From CALTSX01 sp051647685 (GTDB taxonomy: Bacteria > Chlamydiota > Chlamydiia > Chlamydiales > CALTSX01), in assembly GCA_051647685.1 (NCBI GenBank), contig JBOFEG010000027.1:1-31552 (forward strand): a stretch of DNA of 31,552 nucleotides, written 5' to 3'. The position numbers and the translations under genes were made by a program. The stretch's first letter is position 1; each line of letters starts with the position of its first letter. Below, in pieces: positions 15,149 to 24,416 of the stretch. The notes beneath the pieces were generated by a model. The model saw only the letters and a program-made list of their open reading frames with translations, was not told the DNA's origin and searched no databases.

Positions 15149-17791
15149 TTAACTTATGTATTCTAATAGTGATCGAATTTTTCCCTTAAAAATCCACTTA
15201 AAATCATCGGGACTCATTTTGTTAAACTCCTCTAATTCTTCTATGGTAAATCGGTAAGAAGAGAGAAGCGTGAGAAGATGAGTTTTAAAATTTTGTTTTA
15301 TTAAATCTTCTACAAGATTCAAAACATATCCTTTTGAAAATTGATTAAATTTTTCTAAAAGTATTGTTGCAGCTTCTGTATTTCTAGTTTCTAAGGCGTG
15401 TTGTAAATAAACTGATCCATCGTTAGAAAAAGAGTTTTTCAATGTTATTAAAATTTCCTTATTTAATGAATTAATAAGAGTAGTTTGATTTAATAAATCA
15501 CCCAATAAAGTTGTATTAAGTTTATCAGATGTTAATATGGTAAGAAAGACATCAATCATGGCTAGATTTCCTGAAGTGGAATGTAACAAGGAAGAAATGT
15601 CATATTGGTCAAAATGGTTAGAACATATCAATGCCTTTACAATAGGAAGATTTTTATTTTGGATAGCCTGTTCAATAACTTTCAATAAATACCCTTTAGA
15701 AAACTGTTTACAAGATTTAAGTCCTTGTATCATAGATAATTTATAATTTTTTAAAGAATCCTCAAAGATAGGCTGTAAATCATCTATTACAATATTTTTA
15801 GAGCAAGAGATAGCAGAGACAACTTTTGCTTCTTGGCTTTCTACAGCATGTTGAAGAATAGGTAGCAAATTTTTTCTGGAGATTTGTTCACAAGAAGCAA
15901 GGATAGATAAATTTTTTGTACTCTTAAGCTGGAAAGCAAGATCTATACTTGAAAGCAACTTTTCTTCAGAAAATGGAATAATGTGTAGTAGAATTTCTAA
16001 CAATTGTGGTCGATTTTGTCTTACTAAAGAATTAAGAAGCGGAAGTAAGTCTTCAGTAGAAAATGATACAGTAGTTAAGGTTGTTTCTAGTAATTGGAGA
16101 TTATTTTTTGTTACTGCAAAATAGATGATTTGCAAAGCATTCTTTCTATCCAAAAGCGAGGAGTTAAGCAATAATTCATGCAGTATTTCATCTTTATTAT
16201 TTTCTATTGCATGTTTAATGATCTTAGAAGTCGGAAAAGTTTCTTTTGAAAGAATATCGAGAGATAAAATAGTTTTTGTAAGTTCAGGAAGATTATTTTT
16301 TATGACATAGTCTAACGCAGTCACCTGAAATGGTGAGGCTGAGAAATGCATCTCTAGTATCGAACGGAGTTTTTCATGAATGAATGCACTCGATGATACT
16401 AGTGTATGTAAAAGATCAACTTGCTGATTCAATATTGTATTGTATGTAAGTGATAATAAATCTTCCTGTGTAATTTTATTAGTAGATAGAAATGCTTCTG
16501 CCAAAGACAGATTATGTTCTTCTAGAGCAGATATAAGAGAAGGCATTAAATTTATTTCAATGTTAGGATAAAGAGACAAAAAATTCTTTATTTTATTTTC
16601 GTAACCGTTACTTAAGGCTTTCTCAAAAGAATAAGAGGCAAATTTTTGTGTTCTTTCGGGATCGGCACAAATAAATCTTTGCATTAAATCTTTATCATTA
16701 TCTAATAAAAATTCTATTATTTCCTTAAAATAGTAATCGTTTATTTCAGATACTCTTTGAGACTCTAATAGTGCTTTCAATATTTCTCGAGTATGCGATT
16801 TATATACAGAAGAGGTAAAGATAGTTTCTAATTGATTTATCGGAAATCGCTCAGGATTATTACATTCCTTACAATTTAATATATTTAGTATATCAAGATA
16901 ATCTTGATTATAAATAGCGATATTTAAATAAGAACTTAGATTGTCTTTAAATGAATTTTCATGAAGGTTAGAAAGATGCAATCGTTCTTTCCAACGAATT
17001 TTTATTGCTTCATTGTAAGGGGAGGTATTCATTAAAATTTCTGATGAAAGATCATCTATTCTATAGGAGTTTAATATCTGTTCTACCAGTCTTGTTTTTT
17101 TATTAACCGCATTGAAGAAAGCGATTTCTAAATCTTCGTCAGATATTTGTGAAAACTTTCTTGAGTTAATAATGCAGATTGCAATGTCTATATCAAATTC
17201 ATTGGTAGGATTTATAAAACATTCTACAACCGCATCAGGTAACAAAGAGATTTTTCTGCTGTTTAAAAGACTTTCAATAATCGATAGATTTCTAGTCTGT
17301 TTAGCCTTGACAAAGCAAGTTTTTATTCTCTCTTCTGGAAGTTCATCTACTTTGTTAGAATTTAGTATTATCTCTATGATGTCATTATTTTCTGTAATAA
17401 TAGCTCTTTCTAAGATATCAAAAAGTTCCTCCTGCATTTGATATATTTTGTCTGTATCTAGTAAAAGTGCTGTAATTTTGAATTTTTTCTGAGATATAAG
17501 GTTATCAAATATTGCTGTTAAATTTTCTGTCGCTATCTCTTGAAAGGCTTTAGAATGTAAAATAGCATGAGCTTGTGATAATTGGCCTTCCTGTAGAGAT
17601 AATAGACTATCTGACACAAGTTTGGATGAGATTTCATTATCTAAATCGCCATTTAATAACTCTTGTATGCGCTCGGATTTATCTGCTAAAATAGCTGTTT
17701 TTAATTCTTGAATTATTTCATCAATCTTATGCGGTTGTACTACTTCAACATAGTTTGGATAGATATAATTTGCATAGAAATTTACACTCAT
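15149..17791 (-). CDS. Large helical-repeat (alpha-solenoid, ankyrin-like) protein
   Basis: This 880-residue protein is built almost entirely of repeating units of about 33-36 residues. Each pairs two short helices with a recurring pattern of Ala/aliphatic residues, Asn or Gln-Asn, then a (I/L)(L/I)xSxxF/I stretch; examples are LPIVKALICSNHF, IIESLLNSRKIS and ILEILLHIIPFS. The layout resembles degenerate ankyrin repeats, but TPLH-type motifs are missing, so I call it an alpha-solenoid. No signal peptide, membrane segment or enzymatic motif is seen. Solenoids bind proteins, and in intracellular bacteria some are effectors, but its place between a methyltransferase and enolase gives no functional hint. 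It lies 50 bases after the methyltransferase gene. GGGG lies shortly before ATG 17791. Confidence 0.7.
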   Translation of the reverse strand: MSVNFYANYIYPNYVEVVQPHKIDEIIQELKTAILADKSERIQELLNGDLDNEISSKLVSDSLLSLQEGQLSQAHAILHSKAFQEIATENLTAIFDNLISQKKFKITALLLDTDKIYQMQEELFDILERAIITENNDIIEIILNSNKVDELPEERIKTCFVKAKQTRNLSIIESLLNSRKISLLPDAVVECFINPTNEFDIDIAICIINSRKFSQISDEDLEIAFFNAVNKKTRLVEQILNSYRIDDLSSEILMNTSPYNEAIKIRWKERLHLSNLHENSFKDNLSSYLNIAIYNQDYLDILNILNCKECNNPERFPINQLETIFTSSVYKSHTREILKALLESQRVSEINDYYFKEIIEFLLDNDKDLMQRFICADPERTQKFASYSFEKALSNGYENKIKNFLSLYPNIEINLMPSLISALEEHNLSLAEAFLSTNKITQEDLLSLTYNTILNQQVDLLHTLVSSSAFIHEKLRSILEMHFSASPFQVTALDYVIKNNLPELTKTILSLDILSKETFPTSKIIKHAIENNKDEILHELLLNSSLLDRKNALQIIYFAVTKNNLQLLETTLTTVSFSTEDLLPLLNSLVRQNRPQLLEILLHIIPFSEEKLLSSIDLAFQLKSTKNLSILASCEQISRKNLLPILQHAVESQEAKVVSAISCSKNIVIDDLQPIFEDSLKNYKLSMIQGLKSCKQFSKGYLLKVIEQAIQNKNLPIVKALICSNHFDQYDISSLLHSTSGNLAMIDVFLTILTSDKLNTTLLGDLLNQTTLINSLNKEILITLKNSFSNDGSVYLQHALETRNTEAATILLEKFNQFSKGYVLNLVEDLIKQNFKTHLLTLLSSYRFTIEELEEFNKMSPDDFKWIFKGKIRSLLEYIS

Positions 17792-17841
17792 ACGTTAACC
17801 CCATTTACAAAGATGCGGTAAGACTTTAATCAAACATTACT

Positions 17842-18585
17842 TTAATGTACAGAACTTAAAATTTTATGTAGTAATAATGTTCCTGCAGTACTGACATTCA
17901 AAGAATTAGTACAATTTTTCATTGGAATAGTTATTTTTTCCCCAATCGCACTAAAACTTTTAGATATACCATTCGCTTCATTGCCTAATAGAAGGATACA
18001 AGGCGATTCGTAATGTACCTTTTGAAAATCCGCGCCCTCTATATCACCTATATATATTGAAAATGTATGTGCGTAGTTGTAGAGATCACTTTCTTCTATG
18101 TGTTGAAAGGGTATATGTAAAGAGGCTCCTTTAGCCGCTCTCAATGCTTTATCATTAAAAATATCTACACAACCCGGTAAAAGTAAAATTCCATCTATCC
18201 CTAAAGCCCAGGAGGAGCGAATAAGAGTTCCTAAATTACCGGGATCCGAAATGCGATCTAAGGCTAATAGATGTTGCGTTTTATCTAGCGATACAGGATG
18301 AGGAGGGTCGATTTCTGCCGCTATTAATTCAGGGTTTTTCATTCCAGAAATTTTCTCCATGATTTCTTCGGAAACAATATAGGTTTGGAGAGCGGAGAAA
18401 GGCTGAGGAGAAATATTGGAAATTAAAAGTCTTTTGATTACATAGGAGGTAGCTGCCTCTAAAATCATTTTTTTCCCGAAAATAATAATAGATCTTTGTT
18501 CTTCTCTGTATTTTTTTTCAGTTCGTAATTTTTTCCAATGTTTCACAAACGGATGTTGTAAACTCAGAATTTTTTGTGGTAGCAT
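17842..18585 (-). CDS. SpoU/TrmH-family RNA 2'-O-methyltransferase
   Basis: This 247-residue methyltransferase has the SPOUT trefoil-knot motifs: motif 1 DPGNLGTLIRS, motif 2 LLGNEANGI and motif 3 IPMKNCTNSLNVSTAGTLLLH. The N-terminal about 90 residues (LSLQHPFVKHWKKLRTEKKY...) match the substrate-binding domain common to the 23S rRNA RlmB-like and TsnR-like branches. The exact RNA target cannot be told. Motif 3 has Asn-Cys-Thr-Asn where Gly-x-x-Glu is more usual. It is divergent from the RsbU-like gene, with at most a short promoter region between them. Confidence 0.9.
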   Translation of the reverse strand: MLPQKILSLQHPFVKHWKKLRTEKKYREEQRSIIIFGKKMILEAATSYVIKRLLISNISPQPFSALQTYIVSEEIMEKISGMKNPELIAAEIDPPHPVSLDKTQHLLALDRISDPGNLGTLIRSSWALGIDGILLLPGCVDIFNDKALRAAKGASLHIPFQHIEESDLYNYAHTFSIYIGDIEGADFQKVHYESPCILLLGNEANGISKSFSAIGEKITIPMKNCTNSLNVSTAGTLLLHKILSSVH

Positions 18586-18614
18586 GCAAAAATAGAGAAA
18601 TTGGTATTGAAATA

Positions 18615-20447
18615 ATGACTAAATCTATATTAAAGAATAAATATTCTTCTTATATGTTGCAATCGTTTGTTCGTAGAAATATAACTGTTTATATAGTTTT
18701 CCTAATAATACCATTATTTATTTATTTTGTTTTTGTATTTTGGTACGAATACCGAGATACTAAAAGGAATCTTTTTCAGGGTTTACGGTTCATATCACAA
18801 CATATATCATATGCATTCGAGCAGTCAATTCAACTACAGCAGGATCGACTGAAACAACTTACATACAAACTCTGTTCAGTGAAAGAACTAGGTGCACAAG
18901 ATGCATTACAAAGAATGAACAATGATCAATTGCTCATCTTAACGGTTATTGATGGCAAATTAATTTGTACAGCTTCCTCTAATGCATATTATATAGGTAA
19001 AGATTTTACTACTTTTGATAGCAATATCCTTGTACAAAATCATAAAAATGGATTTTTTTTTACCAAAGAAGATCTTATCTGCATAAGGCCCATCTCATCG
19101 AAAGAATATTTATCTATCGCTTTGCCATTGGATCCCTTTTTCCAAACGATTACATCTATGATAAAAATGCCATTTCCTTTGGATTCTTATTTAATCGGTG
19201 CAAAAGATAAAATTTACGCTTGTTCTAGGCTTCTCTGTTTAACAACAAAGAAACCACCCTCTATCGGTAATACATTAGAATGTAAGGGACGTTTGTTGAA
19301 AAATATCAAATCTGTTCATAAGGAAGACAAGGGTTATGAATTCATTATAGTTAAAAGCAAAAAATTTTCTATTATTGTTCCTATTCAAAATAGTTCTTTC
19401 TCTCTTGTAAGTGCTACTCATAAGCGTAATTTCTATCAAGGATGTCAGAGTAATTTCGTACGTATTGGAACCTTTTTTGTTACTATTCTAATAATAGGCG
19501 GATGTGTCGTTCTAATCCTTACTTATCGATTTGCAAAGCCTCTTCAACAACTCTATTTTGTCATGCAACGGGCATCACAGGGCGATCTGCAGTCCAGATA
19601 CCAAGCAGATCGACTCGGGTTTGAGATTAATAGTTTAGGAAAGATGTTTAATGAGGCAATGGCTTCCCTTCATCATTTCATTCAAAAAAGCAGTTATTTA
19701 AATACGCAGAAAGAAGTTATGCATAAAGAACTTCTACTAGGAAGAGAAGTGCAACGCGCAATTTTGCCAAAAGAGACGCCTCATTTTGCACAATTGGATA
19801 TTGCTTTCCGCTTTTTTTCTGCGAAAGAAGTTGGAGGTGATTTCTACGATGTAATTATGCTTAGTGATCAAAAAATTATGTTTCTAATCGGAGACACTGT
19901 AGGAAAAGGTATGTTTGCCTGTTTCTATTCGCTAGTATTAAGAAGTATTATTCGTAGCTTTACTACGCAAAATTTCTCTCTCTCAGAGATTATCAAAAGA
20001 TCCAATACTTTATTTCTTGAAGATACGGAGGCAACTGCTATTTTTGTTACACTTTGGGCTGGTATTTATGATACAGAAAGCCATATTCTGAACTATACCT
20101 GTTGTGGTCATCATCCCTCTATTTTAAAAAAAAGCGATGGAACAATACACAAATTGGAAACAGAAGGAATGGCACTTGGGATAAAATACTTAAATGAAAT
20201 TAGTTGCCGAAATATAGAATTATACCTAGGGGATACGCTATTATTATATACAGATGGAATAGTAGAAGCTTACAATTCTAAAAAAAATGAATATTATACT
20301 GTACAGAGATTAATTGAATTGTTACAGAGCCGAAATAGAGAAAATTCGCAGAGTCTTATCGATGAGATATTTTCAGAATTATTCTTGTTTTCAGAGAAAA
20401 AAGATTTAGATGATGATGCAGCTCTGCTCGCAGTTACGGTGAATTAA
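18615..20447 (+). CDS. rsbU: Membrane sensor PP2C-type phosphatase, RsbU-like
   Basis: The protein has about 610 residues from ATG 18615 (MTKSILKNKYS). A GTG at 18576 would add 13 residues and overlap the divergent gene. It has one membrane helix (VYIVFLIIPLFIYFVFVF), a periplasmic sensor region of about 240 residues, a second helix (VTILIIGGCVVLILTY), a HAMP linker (RFAKPLQQL...), and a SpoIIE/RsbU PP2C domain. The metal-binding motifs of the last are KEVGGDFYDV, IGDTVGKGMFA, YTDGIVEAYN and DDDAALLAV, all with intact Asp residues. In Chlamydia, RsbU (CT588) lies next to eno and dephosphorylates RsbV antagonists in sigma-factor partner switching; its periplasmic domain has been tied to TCA-cycle metabolites. 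Here eno is also near, which supports orthology. No rsbV or rsbW is in the window. Confidence 0.9.
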   Translation: MTKSILKNKYSSYMLQSFVRRNITVYIVFLIIPLFIYFVFVFWYEYRDTKRNLFQGLRFISQHISYAFEQSIQLQQDRLKQLTYKLCSVKELGAQDALQRMNNDQLLILTVIDGKLICTASSNAYYIGKDFTTFDSNILVQNHKNGFFFTKEDLICIRPISSKEYLSIALPLDPFFQTITSMIKMPFPLDSYLIGAKDKIYACSRLLCLTTKKPPSIGNTLECKGRLLKNIKSVHKEDKGYEFIIVKSKKFSIIVPIQNSSFSLVSATHKRNFYQGCQSNFVRIGTFFVTILIIGGCVVLILTYRFAKPLQQLYFVMQRASQGDLQSRYQADRLGFEINSLGKMFNEAMASLHHFIQKSSYLNTQKEVMHKELLLGREVQRAILPKETPHFAQLDIAFRFFSAKEVGGDFYDVIMLSDQKIMFLIGDTVGKGMFACFYSLVLRSIIRSFTTQNFSLSEIIKRSNTLFLEDTEATAIFVTLWAGIYDTESHILNYTCCGHHPSILKKSDGTIHKLETEGMALGIKYLNEISCRNIELYLGDTLLLYTDGIVEAYNSKKNEYYTVQRLIELLQSRNRENSQSLIDEIFSELFLFSEKKDLDDDAALLAVTVN

Positions 20448-20452
20448 TACTA

Positions 20453-21337
20453 CTATACCCATGTTTTAATAATATCTTGCATATCGCTCTTTAGTACCGC
20501 AGAAAAATCAGCAGATTTTTGTAGATCTTTAAAAATACTTCGATCTTTTTGCTCAGTCAGTCCACTGCAACCAAATAGAAGATAATTAGCAAAAGAATCT
20601 TTTTTCCTTGCATCTGGATCCTGCAAGATTTTTAGACAGGTTTCTGCAATCATTGGGTCATCTGGAAAACTAGTAAGAGTAATGGCTGCATGAATATTAT
20701 CTTTGGTATATGGTTTTTGTTGCATTCGATTCATGAGAAAATCCTTAGATTTATCTCCGAATTGAGTAAGTGCATTAATGATAGCATCATCTGTAAAAAA
20801 ATTTTCTTGTCCAAGTGCTTCAAATAGTGGAGGAATTGCCCTTGAATCTCCAATTTTCGCTAAGCAGTGTGCAGCAAAAATAGGAGCTCTACCATATCCG
20901 GGAAAAAGAGGATCATAAAAATCTATAGTATGAATGATATGAATCAATGGATCTACAGCTTCTGAACCTTTAGCAATCAAAGCATTAATTTCTGATGTCG
21001 GAAATTCAGATTCGGATAAAATTAAATCACTAATTAAAACAGCTATGTCAGTCTTTTCATGACTTGCATATATTTCTCGCAAATTCGTATAAAGAGTTTT
21101 AGCGCGGGTCGCTACATCAGTTACTGTTGAGGGGAGATAGAGTGATAGAGATTTTTTCAAAGTTTTTTCCAGTTTTTGCAGATGTTGAATTCGATCGATA
21201 GAGAAATCAGGCATAACACCTACTCCCTTTTCCAAGTAATAGTCGAGCATAATATCAAAATTTTTCCCGAAATGTATATCTCGATGGAGAATAATATCGA
21301 TGTCTAAAGTATCGATCATAGGGACAGATTTTTTCAT
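20453..21337 (-). CDS. HEAT-repeat-like protein of unknown function
   Basis: This 294-residue protein has a C-terminal half with HEAT/PBS-lyase-type units: APIFAAHCLAKIGDSRAIPP followed by LFEALGQEN, and DDAIINALTQFGDKSKDFL. No signal peptide or membrane helix is seen. It follows lipA by 8 bases and is probably the last gene of an lpdA-lipA-HEAT run. HEAT units bind partner proteins, and in PBS lyases they bind bilins, but pigment chemistry is unlikely in this organism. A part in lipoylation or 2-oxoacid dehydrogenase assembly is conceivable from the neighbours alone. Its stop lies 5 bases from the convergent rsbU stop. Confidence 0.75.
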   Translation of the reverse strand: MKKSVPMIDTLDIDIILHRDIHFGKNFDIMLDYYLEKGVGVMPDFSIDRIQHLQKLEKTLKKSLSLYLPSTVTDVATRAKTLYTNLREIYASHEKTDIAVLISDLILSESEFPTSEINALIAKGSEAVDPLIHIIHTIDFYDPLFPGYGRAPIFAAHCLAKIGDSRAIPPLFEALGQENFFTDDAIINALTQFGDKSKDFLMNRMQQKPYTKDNIHAAITLTSFPDDPMIAETCLKILQDPDARKKDSFANYLLFGCSGLTEQKDRSIFKDLQKSADFSAVLKSDMQDIIKTWV

Positions 21338-21345
21338 ATTACTCC

Positions 21346-22296
21346 TTAGGTTTTTGTAATAAATTTATGGAATTCCTGCGCGTTATAACTAGATCGCACA
21401 AAAGGCCCACAATACATAAATCGAATACCTATGGATAGGCCATAGTCTTCATATCTCTTGAAGGCTTCAGGGGGAACAAAAGATTTTACTCGCAATCGAT
21501 TCTTATTAGATTGCAGATATTGTCCAATCGTTACAATATCACATCCAGAATGGAGGAGATCTCTCAATGTTGCCTTAACTTCTTCTTCTTCTTCACCCAG
21601 TCCTAACATAATCCCAGACTTAACAAAATAATTTCGAGAAACTTTCGAACTTGCGTGTTGGAGTAGAGATAAACTTCTAAAGTAAGTAGCTTTATGTCGA
21701 ATTCTAGGTGTCAATCTTTCGACGGTTTCTAAATTGTGATTAAATATAGCGATCTTTTCTTGTAACAACAAATCTAGAGCGGAAAAATTCCCTAAGAGAT
21801 CAGAAGTGAGAAATTCTAAAGTAGTGTCAGAGGATAAAAGGTGCATTTCTTCTATAATAGCGATGAGATGAGAGACACCTCCATCTGGTAAATCATCTCT
21901 TGCTACCATAGTAATTACAACATGCTTCAACCCGAGTTCTTGAGCACACATGGCAATTCTTTTTGGTTCAGTTACATCAGGAGCTTGCGGAATTTTGGTG
22001 AAATCAATATCACAAAATCCACAAGCTCTCGTGCAAGCAGAACCGAGTACTAAGAATGTCGCAGTATTTTTAGAGTAACATTCCATTCGATTTGGACATT
22101 TAGCTTCTTCACAAACTGTATTCAATCGATGTTTCTGTAATATATGATTAGTTTTGGTAAGTGCATTTCCAGAGGGCAAAGAATGGTGAAGCCATTTTGG
22201 AAATCTACTACACTTTTCCTTGGGTTTATCGTTCACATAGAATGGATTAGAGGAAATGATACGAAGTTTTGAATTACAAGGGGGTTTTGATTGCAT
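21346..22296 (-). CDS. lipA: Lipoyl synthase
   Basis: This radical-SAM enzyme inserts two sulfurs into the octanoyl chain on lipoyl domains. It has 316 residues. The auxiliary 4Fe-4S cluster motif CEEAKCPNRMEC gives Cys62, Cys67 and Cys73. The radical-SAM cluster motif CTRACGFC gives Cys88, Cys92 and Cys95. The C-terminal RSSY motif, whose Ser ligates the sacrificial cluster, is present in FVRSSYNAQE. It lies 4 bases after lpdA, so the two are co-transcribed. The pairing is the same in Chlamydia (CT557-CT558). Confidence 0.96.
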   Translation of the reverse strand: MQSKPPCNSKLRIISSNPFYVNDKPKEKCSRFPKWLHHSLPSGNALTKTNHILQKHRLNTVCEEAKCPNRMECYSKNTATFLVLGSACTRACGFCDIDFTKIPQAPDVTEPKRIAMCAQELGLKHVVITMVARDDLPDGGVSHLIAIIEEMHLLSSDTTLEFLTSDLLGNFSALDLLLQEKIAIFNHNLETVERLTPRIRHKATYFRSLSLLQHASSKVSRNYFVKSGIMLGLGEEEEEVKATLRDLLHSGCDIVTIGQYLQSNKNRLRVKSFVPPEAFKRYEDYGLSIGIRFMYCGPFVRSSYNAQEFHKFITKT

Positions 22297-22300
22297 GAAT

Positions 22301-23716
22301 TTATACTCGTTTTTTTTGTGGAAGATGTAGTGGCATATCTAAAGCTACGAGAGAAGCTTCAAATGTAGCTTCCGGCAGAGTTGGGTGAGCGTGGATTGTG
22401 TCAGCTATACATTCCAGTGTCAATTCGTTTGCTATTGCAATAGCCATCTCAGCGATTAAAATCGATGCTTGATATCCAATAATTTGTGCGCCGAGTATTT
22501 GTTTCGTTTTTGCATCGGCAACAATAAAAGTAAAACCTGCAGTTTCCGAAATAGTATGAGATTTTCCAAGCGCTTGGAATGGAAATTTTCCCGTTACTAT
22601 AGTATATCCATTTGCAATCGCCTGTTCTTCTGTCAACCCTACCATAGCAATTTCCGGATGGCAAAAAATGATGGATGGAATCGCATTGTAATGCATAGTG
22701 GCTTCTCCACCCGATATATTGATAGCTGCAACCATTCCTTGATGTGATGCTACGTGTGCGAGCATTGATTTTCCCGTTACATCTCCAATTGCAAATATAT
22801 TCGGTACATTGGTCTCCATCTTATCATTTACATCAATGTATCCTCGACTATTTACATTAAGTGCTATGGACTGCAATGCAAGACCCTTAGTATTAACAGA
22901 TCTACCAACTGCTACAAGTGCAATATCAGTTGTAATTTTTTCTCCGTTAGTTAAAGTAGTAATCACGTGATTTTGATGAGTTTCGATTGATTGAACAACA
23001 GAATTTGTAAGAATGTTTGTTCCATATTTTTTCATGGCATCAGTCAATCCTCGAGACAAAACTTTGCCCTGTTGTGATATAATCGAATCCATAGATTCCA
23101 CTAAAGTAATTTTTACGCCAAGTAAAGTATATAAATTAGCAAATTCGCATCCAATGTAGCCTCCTCCAATAATCACCATAGATTTTGGTAATTTGGAAAT
23201 AGTTAAAATAGAGGTTGAGTTAAAGATTTTTTTGTGGTCGCAAGGAGCGAAAGGAAGATCTACAGGACTTGATCCTGTTGCAATAATAATTGATTTTGCG
23301 GAGATAATTTCTCCCGAACCTTCATTCTTTTTTATCTTTATTTCTCGAGGAGAAATAAAAGATCCAAATCCATAAATAATAGTGATATTTGAGTAAGAAG
23401 CTAGTAGTCCTTTTAAGCTTTCATGAATTCCCGAAACGATAGAGTTAGTTCGCGTATGCATTTTTTTGTAATCCCAGGAGATATTTTCTACATGGATGCC
23501 AAACAAATCAGCTTGCTGCACAGTATGCAGTGTACTCGCACAAGCGACTAACGCCTTTGTTGGAATACAACCCCTATGTAAACAAGTTCCTCCAACAGAT
23601 TGATTTTCAATTAAAACCACTCTGAGGCCAAGAGCTGCTGCTTTAATAGCTGCAACATATCCTCCGGGACCTCCACCGAGGATCGCAACATCAAATGGTT
23701 TTGACACAGGGATCAC
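22301..23716 (-). CDS. lpdA: Dihydrolipoamide dehydrogenase (E3)
   Basis: This flavoprotein of 471 residues reoxidises dihydrolipoamide in pyruvate and 2-oxoglutarate dehydrogenases and passes electrons to NAD. It has the FAD-binding AILGGGPGGYVAA, the redox disulfide GGTCLHRGCIPTKAL (Cys45, Cys50), a second dinucleotide fold VIIGGGYIGCEFA, the FAD motif IFAIGDVTGKSMLAH, and the C-terminal active-site HAHPTLPE with the catalytic His. It is the first gene of a run with lipA and the HEAT-like gene. The start ATG 23716 fits the FAD strand. It is divergent from the zinc-ribbon gene. Confidence 0.96.
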   Translation of the reverse strand: MIPVSKPFDVAILGGGPGGYVAAIKAAALGLRVVLIENQSVGGTCLHRGCIPTKALVACASTLHTVQQADLFGIHVENISWDYKKMHTRTNSIVSGIHESLKGLLASYSNITIIYGFGSFISPREIKIKKNEGSGEIISAKSIIIATGSSPVDLPFAPCDHKKIFNSTSILTISKLPKSMVIIGGGYIGCEFANLYTLLGVKITLVESMDSIISQQGKVLSRGLTDAMKKYGTNILTNSVVQSIETHQNHVITTLTNGEKITTDIALVAVGRSVNTKGLALQSIALNVNSRGYIDVNDKMETNVPNIFAIGDVTGKSMLAHVASHQGMVAAINISGGEATMHYNAIPSIIFCHPEIAMVGLTEEQAIANGYTIVTGKFPFQALGKSHTISETAGFTFIVADAKTKQILGAQIIGYQASILIAEMAIAIANELTLECIADTIHAHPTLPEATFEASLVALDMPLHLPQKKRV

Positions 23717-23756
23717 CTAAATCTATACTTAAAGAAAACTGTACCTCATTGTATGC

Positions 23757-24416
23757 ATGGGAAACAAGAAGAAGATAGAATTTTTCTCTTTTCTTTCCAT
23801 AGCATTAATGAAGAATTTAAGTTATATTTTCATTATAGGCGAATATATAAGTTATATGAGCATGAATACTACAAAACAAATATGTTGGTATTGTGAGGGA
23901 AATGTTTCTATAGAAGCGCAACAGTGTTGTTTTTGTGGATCCGAATTGTCTAATGAAAATAATCATTCATCTCCAGTAGAAACAGACACGCTAAGCTCTG
24001 ATCCCCCCTATGAATCGCAAATTTCCGTCGACACCCCTCTAGATGAGAGCCTAGCACGATTTTATAAACCCCCTTATTTAATTCGTGAACGTTTTGCGAC
24101 TCCAGCTCCAATAGAAAAAGTAGATAAAATGATTCACGTTGCTTCTGATCTCTCTGATAGATTAGATGAGGAAGAAATATCGGATACGGCTAGTCCATCC
24201 GAGGAAGTAGGGAATAGTGATGCATTATCGCTTTTATTGTTATCCCTCGGTGCTTTTTTATTGACACTTGGACTACTGTTATTTTTCTTCGAAGAAGAGG
24301 GGAGCGTAACCTTGCAGTGGAACACAAATTATTGGTTTATTTACTGCTTTCTATCCTTCCCAGCGCTTTATTTTGGATTTAGGTATTTAGGAAAAATCTC
24401 TAAATATAAAGATTAA
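23757..24416 (+). CDS. Zinc-ribbon membrane protein of unknown function
   Basis: The longest frame is 219 residues, but ATG 23856 or 23862 (MNTTKQICWYCEG) is the more likely start, giving about 184-186 residues. The N-terminus is a CxxC-x(11)-CxxC zinc ribbon (CWYC ... CCFC). It is followed by an acidic, Ser/Pro-rich region and two membrane helices (LSLLLLSLGAFLLTLGLLLFFF, broken here as LSLLLLSLGAFLL plus TLGLLLFFF, and WFIYCFLSFPALYFGFRYL). The ribbon probably faces the cytoplasm. No enzyme motif is seen. It overlaps the end of convergent secA by 4 bases. I do not recognise the family. Confidence 0.72.
   Translation: MGNKKKIEFFSFLSIALMKNLSYIFIIGEYISYMSMNTTKQICWYCEGNVSIEAQQCCFCGSELSNENNHSSPVETDTLSSDPPYESQISVDTPLDESLARFYKPPYLIRERFATPAPIEKVDKMIHVASDLSDRLDEEEISDTASPSEEVGNSDALSLLLLSLGAFLLTLGLLLFFFEEEGSVTLQWNTNYWFIYCFLSFPALYFGFRYLGKISKYKD

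Noticed and set aside
15149..17791. Canonical ankyrin or TPR protein
   Set aside because: Repeat length is close to ankyrin, but the TPLH and GADxN motifs are missing, and the TPR consensus is not met; only a general alpha-solenoid is supported.
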